Positions 27,796 to 36,180 of a DNA stretch of 42,110 nucleotides are shown piece after piece. The notes beneath the pieces were generated by a model. That model searched no databases, was not told the DNA's origin, and worked only from the letters and a program-made list of their open reading frames with translations. The position numbers and the translations under genes are program-made. The stretch is taken from NCBI GenBank assembly GCA_052386745.1, contig JBQTJW010000031.1:1-42110 (forward strand), read 5' to 3'. The number at the start of each line of letters is the position of its first letter. The first letter of the stretch is position 1. Source of the DNA: Panacagrimonas sp052386745. Its GTDB lineage: Bacteria; Pseudomonadota; Gammaproteobacteria; Nevskiales; Nevskiaceae.

Positions 27796-28641
27796 CTACT
27801 TGCGCCGCGCCCAGCCCTGGAGAAGGTTGATCACCAGCAGCAGGCCGAAGGAGATCACCAGCATCGCCGCCGCCACCGCGGTGGCGCCCGGGTAGTCGAA
27901 TTCCTCCAGCTTGATGATGATGAGCAGCGGCGCGATCTCCGACACCATGGGCAGGTTGCCGGCGATGAAGATCACCGATCCGTACTCGCCCACGCCGCGC
28001 GCCAGCGCCAGGGCAAAGCCGGTCATGAGCGAGGGCAGGATGGTGGGCAGGATCACCCGCACGATCGTCTGCAGGCGCGTGGCGCCGAGCACGGCGGCGG
28101 CCTCTTCCAGTTCCTTCTCGGCCTCCTCCAGCACCGGCTGCACCGTGCGCACCACGAACGGCAGGCCGATGAACATCAGCGCCACCACCACGCCAAGCGG
28201 GGTGAAGGCCACCTTGATGCCCAGCGGCGCCAGGAACTGGCCGATCCAGCCCTTGTCCGCGTAAAGCGCGGTCAGGGCGATGCCCGCAACCGCCGTGGGC
28301 AGGGCAAAGGGCAGGTCGATGGCCGCATCCAGCACGCGCTTGCCGGGGAATGGATAGCGCACGAACACCCAGGCCACCAGCAGGCCGAACACGGTGTTGA
28401 ACAGGGCCGCGAAGAACGCCGCGCCGAACGACAGGCGCAGCGCGTTGAGCACGCGCCGCGAGCTGATGACGTGCCAGAAGCCGTCCCAGCCCAGGCCCGA
28501 GGCCTTGAAGAACACGCCGGCCAGCGGGATCAGCACGATCAGGCCCAAGTACACCAGCGTGACGCCCATGGTCAGCCCGAAGCCGGGAATGACGCGGCGC
28601 GGGACGCTGGCGCGGGCAGCGGGCAGGGTGAGTGCAGTCAT
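27796..28641 (-). CDS. cysT: Sulfate ABC transporter permease CysT (CysU)
   Basis: 281 residues from the ATG at 28641. Six or so transmembrane segments, the EAA loop EEAAAVLGATRLQTIVRVILPTILPS, and GVGEYGSVIFIAGN, the permease motif of sulfate and molybdate systems. It pairs with CysW to form the membrane channel. Longer in-frame sequence upstream overlaps the FAD-oxidoreductase gene and is not protein-like; no strong ribosome binding site precedes 28641. Confidence 0.93.
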   Translation of the reverse strand: MTALTLPAARASVPRRVIPGFGLTMGVTLVYLGLIVLIPLAGVFFKASGLGWDGFWHVISSRRVLNALRLSFGAAFFAALFNTVFGLLVAWVFVRYPFPGKRVLDAAIDLPFALPTAVAGIALTALYADKGWIGQFLAPLGIKVAFTPLGVVVALMFIGLPFVVRTVQPVLEEAEKELEEAAAVLGATRLQTIVRVILPTILPSLMTGFALALARGVGEYGSVIFIAGNLPMVSEIAPLLIIIKLEEFDYPGATAVAAAMLVISFGLLLVINLLQGWARRK

Positions 28642-28672
28642 GGGTCGAGCGCGGAGTGGGCGGTGTTTGGGT

Positions 28673-30043
28673 TCAGCTGAGCAGGCCACGCACCAGCGCG
28701 CCGGCCAGTTCGGCCGCCTGCTGGCGAATCTCGTGCGCCGCCGTGGTTTCCCAGAGCTGGCCGATGCGGGCGGTGCCGAGCGTATACAGGTTGGGCCAGG
28801 CGCGGCCATCGGTGCCGCGCAGGCGGCCGAAGGCGTCGGTATCCAGCCCCATGCCCAGCTCGCCGGGCCGCACCACGCCCGAACGCAGCAGGCCCTGCAC
28901 CAGCGGCGCGTCGGCGCGGCGGTAGTCCAGCTCGAAGCCCAGCGAGTTGAGCAGCAGGCCCACGCGCAGCTCGGTCTGGCGATCGTGGCGGTGGCTCAGG
29001 ATCACGCGCAGTTCGTTGCTCGATGGCTCGATGATGCCGACGCGCCCACGGTGCACGCGCAGCGTGCCGCTTTGAAGCTCGGCGTCGAGCTGGGCGCGGA
29101 TGGTTTCGGAAATGCGATGGCGGTGCACGTCCCAGAAGCTGCGGGCGTGGCGCAGGAAGCGGCGCTTCTCGGCGGACGAAAGCCCGATCCACAGCGCCTG
29201 CGCGTGGTGACGGTTGGCGTCGATGCGCCACTGCCAGGGCCGGCCGCTGCGCTTGTCCAGCTCGCAGCCCAGCCGCAGCTCGCGCATGGCCACGCGCAGG
29301 CTGCGCGACAGCAGCGGCTGCGCGCGTCCGTGGTGGTCGGAGTGCGCCAAAGGCAGGCCGCCGTGGCGCGAGACGGCGTGGATTACGCCCAGGTGCCCGC
29401 GCTCGCGCAGCGACAGCACCGCGTCCACCATGGTCAGCCCGGTGCCGATGACCAGCACGGCGGCCTGTGGCGCGGCGGCGGAACGGGCCACGTCCCAGGC
29501 ATGCAGCACGCGCGCGTCGGCGGAATTGAGGCCGGGCAGGGCGGCCTCGCGCCGCGGCAGGTTGCCGATGGCCAGCACCACGTGGCGTGCCACCAGCGAA
29601 TCCGACCCGGCCAGGTGAACGGCCCAGCCGACGAGGTCGGTGGTGAGGTCCAGCGCCACTTCGCGCCGGTGCTCCAGCAGCGAGCCGGTGCGCCTGACCT
29701 CGAAGGCGAGCTGGTCGGCCACGTAGGCGCCGAACCAGGCGCGGGGCACGAAGCTGTCCTCGTCCACCGGGTCAGGCCAGCCCAGGTCCTGTGCGTGCTG
29801 GCGCGCCCAGCGGGTGAAGTGGTCGTCGTCGCCGGCCACCAGGGACATGCGCTTGGCGCGCGTGTTCAGGCGGTGCTCGCTGGCCTCGGTGGAATAGGCC
29901 ACGCCGCGGGCCAGCAGCGGCCGCGGTTCGAGGATGCACAGGCGCAGCGGCCGGCGCGACAGGCGCAGCGTCTCCAGCGCCGCGACCGCGCCGGCATAGC
30001 CGCCGCCGATCACGGCGACGTCCCACACGGGCGCCATCGTCAT
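28673..30043 (-). CDS. FAD/NAD(P)-binding oxidoreductase within the sulfate operon
   Basis: About 456 residues. The dinucleotide-binding motif is at the N-terminus (VAVIGGGYAGAVAALE), followed by RPLLARGVAYST and HRLNTRAKRMSLVAGD, a second nucleotide-binding segment AAVLVIGTGLTMVDAVLSL, and a C-terminal YTLGTARIGQLWETTAAHEIRQQA. This is the FAD-NAD(P)-binding family related to lysine N-hydroxylase-like and thioredoxin-reductase-like enzymes. Genes like it occur beside sulfate uptake genes, but the reaction is unknown; a role in sulfite or sulfur-compound oxidation/reduction would be a guess. Start at 30043, with an ATG at 30037 as alternative; neither has a good ribosome binding site. Confidence 0.75.
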   Translation of the reverse strand: MTMAPVWDVAVIGGGYAGAVAALETLRLSRRPLRLCILEPRPLLARGVAYSTEASEHRLNTRAKRMSLVAGDDDHFTRWARQHAQDLGWPDPVDEDSFVPRAWFGAYVADQLAFEVRRTGSLLEHRREVALDLTTDLVGWAVHLAGSDSLVARHVVLAIGNLPRREAALPGLNSADARVLHAWDVARSAAAPQAAVLVIGTGLTMVDAVLSLRERGHLGVIHAVSRHGGLPLAHSDHHGRAQPLLSRSLRVAMRELRLGCELDKRSGRPWQWRIDANRHHAQALWIGLSSAEKRRFLRHARSFWDVHRHRISETIRAQLDAELQSGTLRVHRGRVGIIEPSSNELRVILSHRHDRQTELRVGLLLNSLGFELDYRRADAPLVQGLLRSGVVRPGELGMGLDTDAFGRLRGTDGRAWPNLYTLGTARIGQLWETTAAHEIRQQAAELAGALVRGLLS

Positions 30044-30068
30044 GGGTGGGAACAATGGATCGGGGTGT

Positions 30069-30299
30069 TCAGGGCACGCGTCCCTCGGGCGTTGCAATCA
30101 TCACCTCGGTGGCCTTGAACACGGCCACCGCGTCCTGGCCCACGCGCAGGTTCATGTTGCGCAGGGAACTGCTGGTGACCACGGCGGCGACGATGCCGGC
30201 GCCGGTCTCGATCTCCACCTCGGACACCACCGGGCCATCATTGATGCGCACGATGGTGCCGCGGAACTGGTTGCGGGCATTGATGGCCTTGAACGACAT
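30069..30299 (-). CDS. Molbindin-like single TOBE-domain protein (copy 2)
   Basis: 76 residues forming one TOBE/Mop domain: INARNQFRGTIVRINDGPVVSEVEIETGAGIVAAVVTSSSLRNMNLRVGQDAVAVFKATEVMIA. Mop-type molbindins bind molybdate, tungstate or sometimes other oxyanions as oligomers in the cytoplasm. GGAGAG lies shortly upstream of the start. It directly follows the second sulfate-binding protein. A close relative lies at 32024-32245, after the other binding protein. Confidence 0.9.
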   Translation of the reverse strand: MSFKAINARNQFRGTIVRINDGPVVSEVEIETGAGIVAAVVTSSSLRNMNLRVGQDAVAVFKATEVMIATPEGRVP

Positions 30300-30352
30300 G
30301 ACGCTCTCCGGTGCAGGTGATCGTGATGGGGGAATGGAGCCGCGTCGGACGC

Positions 30353-31375
30353 TCAGCGCGCGTAGAGCCGGTCGAAGCTGCCGCCGTCCGCAAAGTGCGC
30401 GGCCTGCGCCTTGGCCCAGCTGCCGAAAGCCTCGTCCACCGTGAACACGTGCAGGGCCGGGAAGCGCGCCGCGTTCTGCGCCAGCACCGCCGGGTCGGAC
30501 GGGCGGATGTCGTTGCGCGCGAAGAGGGCCTGCGCCTCCGGCGAGAAGTGGAACTGAAGGTACGCGCGGACGCGCTCGGCGTTGCCATGCTTGTCGGCGA
30601 ACTTCTGCACCACGGCCACCGGGTTGTCGGCGCGGATGGCCAGCGAGGGAACGACCACCTCGAAGGCGTCGCCCAGCTCAGCGCGGATCAGCGCCACCTC
30701 GTTTTCGAAGGTCAGCAGCACGTCGCCGATGCCGCGCTCGGCAAAGGTGGTGCTGGCGCCGCGGCCGCCGGTGTCGAGGATCGGCACGTTGCCCAGGAGG
30801 CGGCGGACGAAGTCCTGCGCCGCGTCGTCCTTGCCACCGGCCTTGCGCCGCGCGAATTCCCAGGCCGCCAGGTAGCTGTAGCGCCCGTTGCCGGACGTCT
30901 TCGGATTGGGCAGGACCACCGCCACGCCGGGCTTCACCAGGTCGTCCCAGTCGCGGATCTGCCGCGGGTTGCCCTTGCGCACCACGAACAGGATGGTGGA
31001 CCACGAGGGGCTGGCCTGCTGCGGCAGCAGCGTCTGCCAGTTGCGCGGCAGCGACTTGCCGCGCTCGGCGATGGCGTCGATGTCCAGCGGGTTGTTCATG
31101 GTCACCACGTCCGCTTCCAGGCCGTCGATGACCGCGCGCGCCTGCTTGCTGGAGCCGCCGTGCGACTGGTCGATGGTCAGCGTCTCGCCGGTCTTCTGCT
31201 TCCAGTAGGCGATGAACGCGGGGTTCAGGTCCTTGTAGACGCCGCGCGACACGTCGTAGCTGACGTTGAGCAGTTTTTCCGCCGCCTGCGCCTGAACCGG
31301 CACCAGCAGCAACAGCGCGAGCCCGACCAGCAGCATGGCGAGCGCGATGGGAAGGGAGGTGCCGGTGGCTTTCAC
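30353..31375 (-). CDS. Sulfate-binding periplasmic protein (copy 2)
   Basis: About 340 residues from a GTG at 31375, whose GTGA overlaps the stop of the upstream gene; a signal peptide (to about QAQA-A) follows. The mature protein has LLNVSYDVSRGVYKDLNPAFIAYW, the sulfate-binding loop QSHGGSSKQARAVIDGLEADVVT and TSGNGRYSYLAAWEFA, hallmarks of the Sbp/CysP family. It feeds the CysTWA permease. It is a divergent paralogue of the protein at 32324-33319; the two likely differ in specificity (sulfate versus thiosulfate, or another oxyanion), which cannot be read from sequence. Confidence 0.92.
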   Translation of the reverse strand: MKATGTSLPIALAMLLVGLALLLLVPVQAQAAEKLLNVSYDVSRGVYKDLNPAFIAYWKQKTGETLTIDQSHGGSSKQARAVIDGLEADVVTMNNPLDIDAIAERGKSLPRNWQTLLPQQASPSWSTILFVVRKGNPRQIRDWDDLVKPGVAVVLPNPKTSGNGRYSYLAAWEFARRKAGGKDDAAQDFVRRLLGNVPILDTGGRGASTTFAERGIGDVLLTFENEVALIRAELGDAFEVVVPSLAIRADNPVAVVQKFADKHGNAERVRAYLQFHFSPEAQALFARNDIRPSDPAVLAQNAARFPALHVFTVDEAFGSWAKAQAAHFADGGSFDRLYAR

Positions 31376-31995
31376 AGGAATCGAACCTCGCTGGCAGAGT
31401 AGGTGCGCTGCTGTGCCGCGCCGCGCTGCGACAGCGGCAGCACGGCGGCGTCGATCCACTTGATGCTGGACAGCCACAGGCCTTCGAACTCGGCGCCGGT
31501 GTGACGGTTGAGCACATCGAAGCGGCGACGCGGAAAATCGTACAGCACGATCTTGTTGTGCGGGCTCAGCCCCACTTCGAGCAGGCGCAGGAATTCCCGG
31601 TCCACCATCAGGCCGGCGTAGCGCCGGGCCAGCGGACGCAGGATGTTGAGCGCAAAGCTGCGCGTGTCCGACTCGCCGCTAGCGCCGCCCTCCACGTTCA
31701 GGGTGCCGTTGTGCATCAGGTACACCCCCTCGTCGATCTCGAAGGGGTGGGTGTTGTCCAGGTCCACCCGGCCGCGCGTGCGGCGGCGCAGGTGCAGGGC
31801 GTACTCGGCGTGGGCGAACTCTTCCTCGGCCCGCAGCAGTTCGTCGAGGTGGATCACCGCGTGACGTTCCAGCAGCCGCCGGCCGGCCAGATCATGGCCC
31901 ATCAGCCCCCAGCCGTCGCCGTTGAGGCGCACGGCGGCCGTCAGAAGTTCGCGCGGAATGCGCACGCCGGGCGGCTTGTGGATGATCAGGCACAT
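31372..31995 (-). CDS. Class II glutamine amidotransferase-like protein (YafJ type)
   Basis: 207 residues starting Met-Cys (MCLIIHKPPG), so the Cys becomes the N-terminal nucleophile after Met removal, as in Ntn-type glutaminase domains. Further features are LNGDGWGLMGHD, HLRRRTRGRVDLDNTHPFEI and YLMHNGTLNVEGG, matching the GlxB/YafJ-like group. The amide acceptor is unknown. It lies between the two sulfate-binding-protein modules and overlaps the second by four bases, so it is co-translated with sulfate uptake genes, although it has no known role there. Confidence 0.82.
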   Translation of the reverse strand: MCLIIHKPPGVRIPRELLTAAVRLNGDGWGLMGHDLAGRRLLERHAVIHLDELLRAEEEFAHAEYALHLRRRTRGRVDLDNTHPFEIDEGVYLMHNGTLNVEGGASGESDTRSFALNILRPLARRYAGLMVDREFLRLLEVGLSPHNKIVLYDFPRRRFDVLNRHTGAEFEGLWLSSIKWIDAAVLPLSQRGAAQQRTYSASEVRFL

Positions 31996-32023
31996 CGCGG
32001 TCGGTTTCCGTATGGCCGGAAGA

Positions 32024-32245
32024 TCAGGCCGCGAGCTTGGCGACCATGACCTCGGTGGCCTTGAACAGCGCCAGCGCCGGGTCGCCCACCTTCAGCTGGA
32101 GGTTGTTGATGGAGCTGGTGGTGACGATAGCGCTGATCACGCCGCCCACGGTCTCGATCTCCACCTCGGACACGATCTGCCCGATGCTGATGTTGATGAC
32201 CTTGCCAGCGAACTGGTTGCGGGTGTTGACGGCTGCGATGGACAT
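32024..32245 (-). CDS. Molbindin-like single TOBE-domain protein (copy 1)
   Basis: 73 residues from ATG 32245, with AGGAG six bases upstream; a longer frame upstream lacks a ribosome binding site. The TOBE domain reads NTRNQFAGKVINISIGQIVSEVEIETVGGVISAIVTTSSINNLQLKVGDPALALFKATEVMVAKL. It probably binds a tetrahedral oxyanion, perhaps molybdate. Position and sequence parallel the copy at 30069-30299. Confidence 0.92.
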   Translation of the reverse strand: MSIAAVNTRNQFAGKVINISIGQIVSEVEIETVGGVISAIVTTSSINNLQLKVGDPALALFKATEVMVAKLAA

Positions 32246-32323
32246 GCTGGACTCCTGTTGAGTGAGGTGAAGGGCCTTCACCTCGCTCCCAGGTGATTCC
32301 CGAAACCGCCGCGATTCGCGGGA

Positions 32324-33319
32324 TTACTTGATGCCGTAGATCTGGTCGAAGCTACCGCCGTCGCCGAAGTGCTCCGGCTGCGCCTTGGACCAGCCGCCGA
32401 ACTTGTCGATGGTCACGAGTTCGAGCTTGGGGAACTTGGACGCGTACTTGGCAGCCACCTCCGGGTCGGTGGGGCGGTAGTGGTTTTTCCCGGCCAGTTC
32501 CTGTCCTTCCTTGGTGTAGAGGAAGTCCAGGTAGGCCTCGGCCACCTTGCGGGTGCCGCGCTTGTCCACCACCTTGTCCACGACCGAAACCGGCGGCTCG
32601 GCCAGGATCGACAGCGACGGCACCACGATCTCGAACTTGTCGGCGCCGAACTCCTGGATGGACAGGAACGCCTCGTTCTCCCAGGCCAGCAGCACGTCGC
32701 CGATCTCGCGCTGCACGAAGGTGGTGGTGGCGCCGCGCGCGCCCGAGTCCAGCACCGGCACGTTCTTGAACAGCCTCGCCAGGTAGTCGCGCGCCTTGGC
32801 GTCGTCGTTGTTGTAGGTCTTCAGCGCCCAGGCGTAGGCCGCGAGGTAGTTCCAGCGCGCGCCGCCCGAGGTCTTGGGGTTGGGCGTGACCACCGAGATG
32901 CCGGGCTTGACCAGGTCGCCCCAATCCTTGATGCCCTTGGGATTGCCCTTGCGCACCAGCAGCACGATGGTGGACGTGTAAGGCGCGCTGTTGTGGGCCA
33001 GGCGCTTGGACCAGTCCGCCGGGATGAGCTTGCCGTTCTTGACGATGGCGTCGATGTCGCTGGCCAGTGCCAGGGTCACCACGTCGGCGGGGAGGCCGTC
33101 GATGACCGCGCGGGCCTGCTTGCCCGAGCCGCCGTGCGACTGCTTGATGACCACGGTGTCGCCGGTCTTAGCCTTCCACTGCTCGGCGAACGCGGCGTTG
33201 ACGTCCTTGTACAGCTCGCGCGTGGGGTCGTAGCTGGCGTTCAGCAATTCGACGTTCGCCGCGTGGACGGCGTGCACGGATGTGGATAGCGCGGCCGCGA
33301 TGAGCAGTTTCTTGAACAT
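32324..33319 (-). CDS. sbp: Sulfate-binding periplasmic protein (copy 1)
   Basis: 331 residues with a signal peptide (MFKKLLIAAALSTSVHAVHA) and a mature protein of the Sbp family: ELLNASYDPTRELYKDVNAAFAEQW, the oxyanion loop QSHGGSGKQARAVIDGLPADVVTLAL, LVRKGNPKGIKDWGDLV, TSGGARWNYLAAYAW and the C-terminal WSKAQPEHFGDGGSFDQIY. It delivers sulfate to CysTWA. It is the first gene of the minus-strand sulfate operon, preceded by a 411-bp gap with an inverted repeat. Confidence 0.95.
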   Translation of the reverse strand: MFKKLLIAAALSTSVHAVHAANVELLNASYDPTRELYKDVNAAFAEQWKAKTGDTVVIKQSHGGSGKQARAVIDGLPADVVTLALASDIDAIVKNGKLIPADWSKRLAHNSAPYTSTIVLLVRKGNPKGIKDWGDLVKPGISVVTPNPKTSGGARWNYLAAYAWALKTYNNDDAKARDYLARLFKNVPVLDSGARGATTTFVQREIGDVLLAWENEAFLSIQEFGADKFEIVVPSLSILAEPPVSVVDKVVDKRGTRKVAEAYLDFLYTKEGQELAGKNHYRPTDPEVAAKYASKFPKLELVTIDKFGGWSKAQPEHFGDGGSFDQIYGIK

Positions 33320-33730
33320 GATCTTGAAGGGAAATTTCTGTGGTACGGGTAGGGGTATGGTGCTTCAGGTTGCGCGCGGGAAGCGAGCCGGCGCGGCTGG
33401 CGATTCATCCACCGCGCCGACTCGCCCTCGCGGGGGCCGACGGCGTGCGATTGCCGCGCTCACGGGCCGCTGCCGCCGGGGCGCACTTCTGCAGGTGTCC
33501 CTTGCCGGGCCCCTGGATCGGGCGTTCCGCCGCGAAGCGGCAAGCCAGAACACACGAAGTACTCGTCGCAACGCATCAGTGATCCCCATGGCCCCGAAAG
33601 AAGTGGGCGGCATGATGGGGGTGGATTGAAATTCAGTAAAAGAATTTCAAAGTACTAATTTATGCCCTGATTGCAGGGTGCCGGAGCGCTGCGGAATGTC
33701 GGCACTTGATGAGGCGGGAACCTGTCCCTC
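33320..33730. other. Intergenic region upstream of the sulfate operon
   Basis: 411 bases without a credible gene. The part next to sbp is GC-rich; the part next to the epimerase gene (33626-33660) is AT-rich and contains an inverted repeat, so the sbp promoter probably lies in between, on the minus strand. No unambiguous -35/-10 pair and no RNA gene was seen. Confidence 0.5.
33626..33650. promoter_or_regulatory. 9-bp inverted repeat (TTGAAATTC-N7-GAATTTCAA) upstream of the sulfate operon
   Basis: The arms 33626-33634 and 33642-33650 are perfect inverted repeats in an AT-rich patch within otherwise GC-rich DNA. The site lies about 306 bases upstream of sbp and 80 bases after the epimerase stop (minus strand). 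It could be an operator for a sulfur regulator or a hairpin ending the epimerase transcript; there is no T-run. Confidence 0.4.
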
Positions 33731-34741
33731 TCAAGCCGCGTGGTAGCTCCGGAACCAGCCCACGAAGCGCTCCAGGCCCACTTCCAGCGGCGTGGCGGGC
33801 GAGAAGCCGGCGTCGCGTTGCAGCGCCTGAACGTCGGCAAAGGTGGCTGGCACGTCGCCCGGCTGCATCGGCAGCAGGTTCCTGACGGCGGTGACGCCCA
33901 GCAGGCGCTCCAGGCTGCCGATGAAGTCCAGCAGCCTGACCGGGCTGTGATGGCCGATGTTGTAGATCCGGTACGGCGCGCGGCTGGACTCGGCGCTCGG
34001 ATTCAGGCCGCTCCAGCTAGGGTCCGGACGCGCGGGCTGGTCCAGCAGGCGCACCAGGGCATCCACCACGTCATCGATATAGGTGAAATCACGCTCCATG
34101 TTGCCGTGGTTGTAGACGTCGATCGGCTTGCCCGCCAGCATGGCCTGCGCAAACTTGTAGTACGCCATGTCGGGCCGGCCCCAGGGTCCGTAGACGGTGA
34201 AGAACCGCAGCCCGGTGCACGGAAGGCCGTAGAGATGGGCGTAGGAATGCGCCATCAGCTCGTTGGATTTCTTGGTGGCTGCGTACAGGGAGATCGGGTG
34301 GTCCACGTTGTCGGCCACCGACCAGGGGAGCCGCTCGTTGGCGCCGTAGACGGATGACGACGAGGCGTACAGCAGATGCCCGATCCTATGGTTCCGGCAG
34401 CCCTCCAGCACGTGGGCAAATCCGAGCAGATTGCTGTGGACATAGGCCAGCGGATTGGCCAGCGAATACCGGACTCCGGCCTGCGCGCCCAGGTGCACGA
34501 CCCGCTCGAACCGCTCCCGCGCAAACAGGTGCTCCATGCCCTCGCGATTGGCAAGATCAAGCTGCGCGAACTGGAAGGTCGGATGCTTCCGGAGCAGGGC
34601 CAGCCGCGCCTGCTTGAGGACCGGATCATAGTAATCGTTGAGGTTGTCGAGTCCGACAACTTCCCGTCCCGCTTCCAGCAGCCGCTGACCGAGGTGAAAA
34701 CCGATGAAGCCGGCGGCGCCGGTGATGAGGATCTTTGCCAT
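33731..34741 (-). CDS. NAD-dependent nucleotide-sugar epimerase (UDP-glucuronate 4-epimerase-like)
   Basis: 336 residues of the extended SDR family. The NAD-binding motif is GAAGFIG near the N-terminus, followed by the aspartate of GLDNLNDYYDP, ASSSSVYGANERLPW and the catalytic YxxxK in SLYAATKKSNELMAHSYAHLYG. FTVYGPWGRPDMAYYKFAQAML resembles UDP-glucuronate/UDP-galacturonate epimerases of surface polysaccharide loci. The ATG at 34741 is the family start; a TTG at 34750 is unlikely. It lies just downstream of the sugar-phosphate transferase gene on the same strand, which supports a polysaccharide precursor role. Confidence 0.9.
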   Translation of the reverse strand: MAKILITGAAGFIGFHLGQRLLEAGREVVGLDNLNDYYDPVLKQARLALLRKHPTFQFAQLDLANREGMEHLFARERFERVVHLGAQAGVRYSLANPLAYVHSNLLGFAHVLEGCRNHRIGHLLYASSSSVYGANERLPWSVADNVDHPISLYAATKKSNELMAHSYAHLYGLPCTGLRFFTVYGPWGRPDMAYYKFAQAMLAGKPIDVYNHGNMERDFTYIDDVVDALVRLLDQPARPDPSWSGLNPSAESSRAPYRIYNIGHHSPVRLLDFIGSLERLLGVTAVRNLLPMQPGDVPATFADVQALQRDAGFSPATPLEVGLERFVGWFRSYHAA

Positions 34742-34773
34742 AGGCTGCAATTATCGCAGCCGGGCGGTGCCGG

Positions 34774-35925
34774 TCACTCGCCGGTCATGGGCGAGGTGGG
34801 GATCGGTACCGTGACGGTGGCGCGGCTCATCCTTCGGCGCGGCAGCAGCAGGATGCGCGGGCGGCGAAACCGGACCAGGCGGTGGTAAAGCAGCCCGTAG
34901 GTCAGCCCGAACAACAACGTGAACCCGATCAGGATGGGCGTGGAGTCCCAGAACAGCAGCGCGGGGACGGCGCACAGCACGCCCAGGACCCAGATGTAGA
35001 CCGAGGTCATGGAATTGGGAAGGACGCGCAGGCCCTCGCGCCCATGGGGCCGCACCAGCCGGCGGTAGATCAGGTGATGCAGGTGCAGCGCATCGGCTGC
35101 GCTCCAGGACACGCGGCGCTTGATCTCCCGGCGATAGGAGGAGAACAGCGTGTCCCAGATCGGGTAGGCCATGAGCAGGAAGCAGAACCACGGCGACACT
35201 TCCGGGTTGCGCGCCACCAGCAGCACCGAGAGCTCGCCCAGGGAAAAGCCCAGGAAGTACGCGCCAGCGTCGCCCAGGAACACTTTCCCGAACGGAAAAT
35301 TCCAGGCCAGGAAGCCGAGCAATGTGCCGCAGAACATCAGGGACAGGGTCTGCACCAGCTGATCGCCCAAGACGGTGGCGACGATGTAGAACGCCACGAA
35401 GCAGATGACGCAGTAGAACGAGGACAGGCCATTGAAGCCGTCGATGATGTTGATGGAATGCGCCACCCCGCCGACCGCAAACGCGGTGAAGAGGAAGGCC
35501 ACAAGCGAGACGTTGGACAGCAGCCAGTCGATGCCGGGCACATCGACCTGGGTCAGGCGCCCGTCCAGGAGGAACCAGGCGAGCCAGGCCGAGAAGAAGG
35601 TTGCGAACAGTCTGGCGCGGGGATGCACGCTGTCCCACAGGTCATCAAAGAGCCCGGACAGGAATGCCGGCAGCGAGCAGGCCATCAGCAGGAACGCCAT
35701 CTGCCGTTCCGGCCCGGCATCCAGCAGCGGGATGAGCGCCGCCATCGTCACGAAGATGGGCACGCCACCCAGGCGCGGCGCCCAGTGCCGGTGCATCTTC
35801 TGGGGGCCGTGCGCGCGTTCCGCAGACAGGTTCCAGCGGCGGCAGGCCCACACCGTGAGGCCAGTGAGCGATGCCGTTGACAGGCATGCCAGAACGATCA
35901 ACCCGAATCCTTCAACGCCCTGCAT
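34774..35925 (-). CDS. Polyprenyl-phosphate sugar-1-phosphate transferase (WecA/WbpL family)
   Basis: 383 residues with about ten transmembrane segments. Family motifs are visible: LSGLFDDLWD (Asp pair for magnesium), NIIDGFNGLSS, FLGDAGAYFLGF and the cytoplasmic HLHHLIYRRLVRPHGREG. Such enzymes move a sugar phosphate (often GlcNAc-P or a deaminated sugar) from a UDP-sugar to undecaprenyl phosphate, starting O-antigen or exopolysaccharide synthesis. The sugar cannot be named from sequence. The C-terminal basic tail (RRPRILLLPRRRM) is cytoplasmic. The next gene, 32 bases further on, is the epimerase. Confidence 0.9.
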   Translation of the reverse strand: MQGVEGFGLIVLACLSTASLTGLTVWACRRWNLSAERAHGPQKMHRHWAPRLGGVPIFVTMAALIPLLDAGPERQMAFLLMACSLPAFLSGLFDDLWDSVHPRARLFATFFSAWLAWFLLDGRLTQVDVPGIDWLLSNVSLVAFLFTAFAVGGVAHSINIIDGFNGLSSFYCVICFVAFYIVATVLGDQLVQTLSLMFCGTLLGFLAWNFPFGKVFLGDAGAYFLGFSLGELSVLLVARNPEVSPWFCFLLMAYPIWDTLFSSYRREIKRRVSWSAADALHLHHLIYRRLVRPHGREGLRVLPNSMTSVYIWVLGVLCAVPALLFWDSTPILIGFTLLFGLTYGLLYHRLVRFRRPRILLLPRRRMSRATVTVPIPTSPMTGE

Positions 35926-36180
35926 CGGTCAGTGTGATCCTGCCTGTTGGAGTTGGTGGTGTCCCTTTCACCGCGCCCAGGGGGTCAGCCGTTTCGCAGG
36001 GTTCGGCACGTCCTGCAACAGCCGGCGCCGGATTGGAGGGGCGATTGGAACGCGGGATGATGCACGCGCGGGCTCGCCCTGCCAATCCGCTCCGACCGGC
36101 GGCGCCCGTGGGCAGACCCTTGCCCGAACCGGGAAAGCCATTGCCGATCAAGCACTCAATCTGGGTATGCTCTTGGACCC

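Noticed and set aside
25512..27830. 772-codon plus-strand frame opposite cysA and cysW
   Set aside because: His/Gln/Arg-rich shadow of clearly assigned transporter genes.
30069..33319. Interpretation of the ABC system as a molybdate (ModABC) transporter because of the molbindins
   Set aside because: The binding proteins have the Sbp-type QSHGGS loop and the permeases are CysT/CysW-like, so sulfate is the primary substrate; molybdate remains only a possible secondary ligand.
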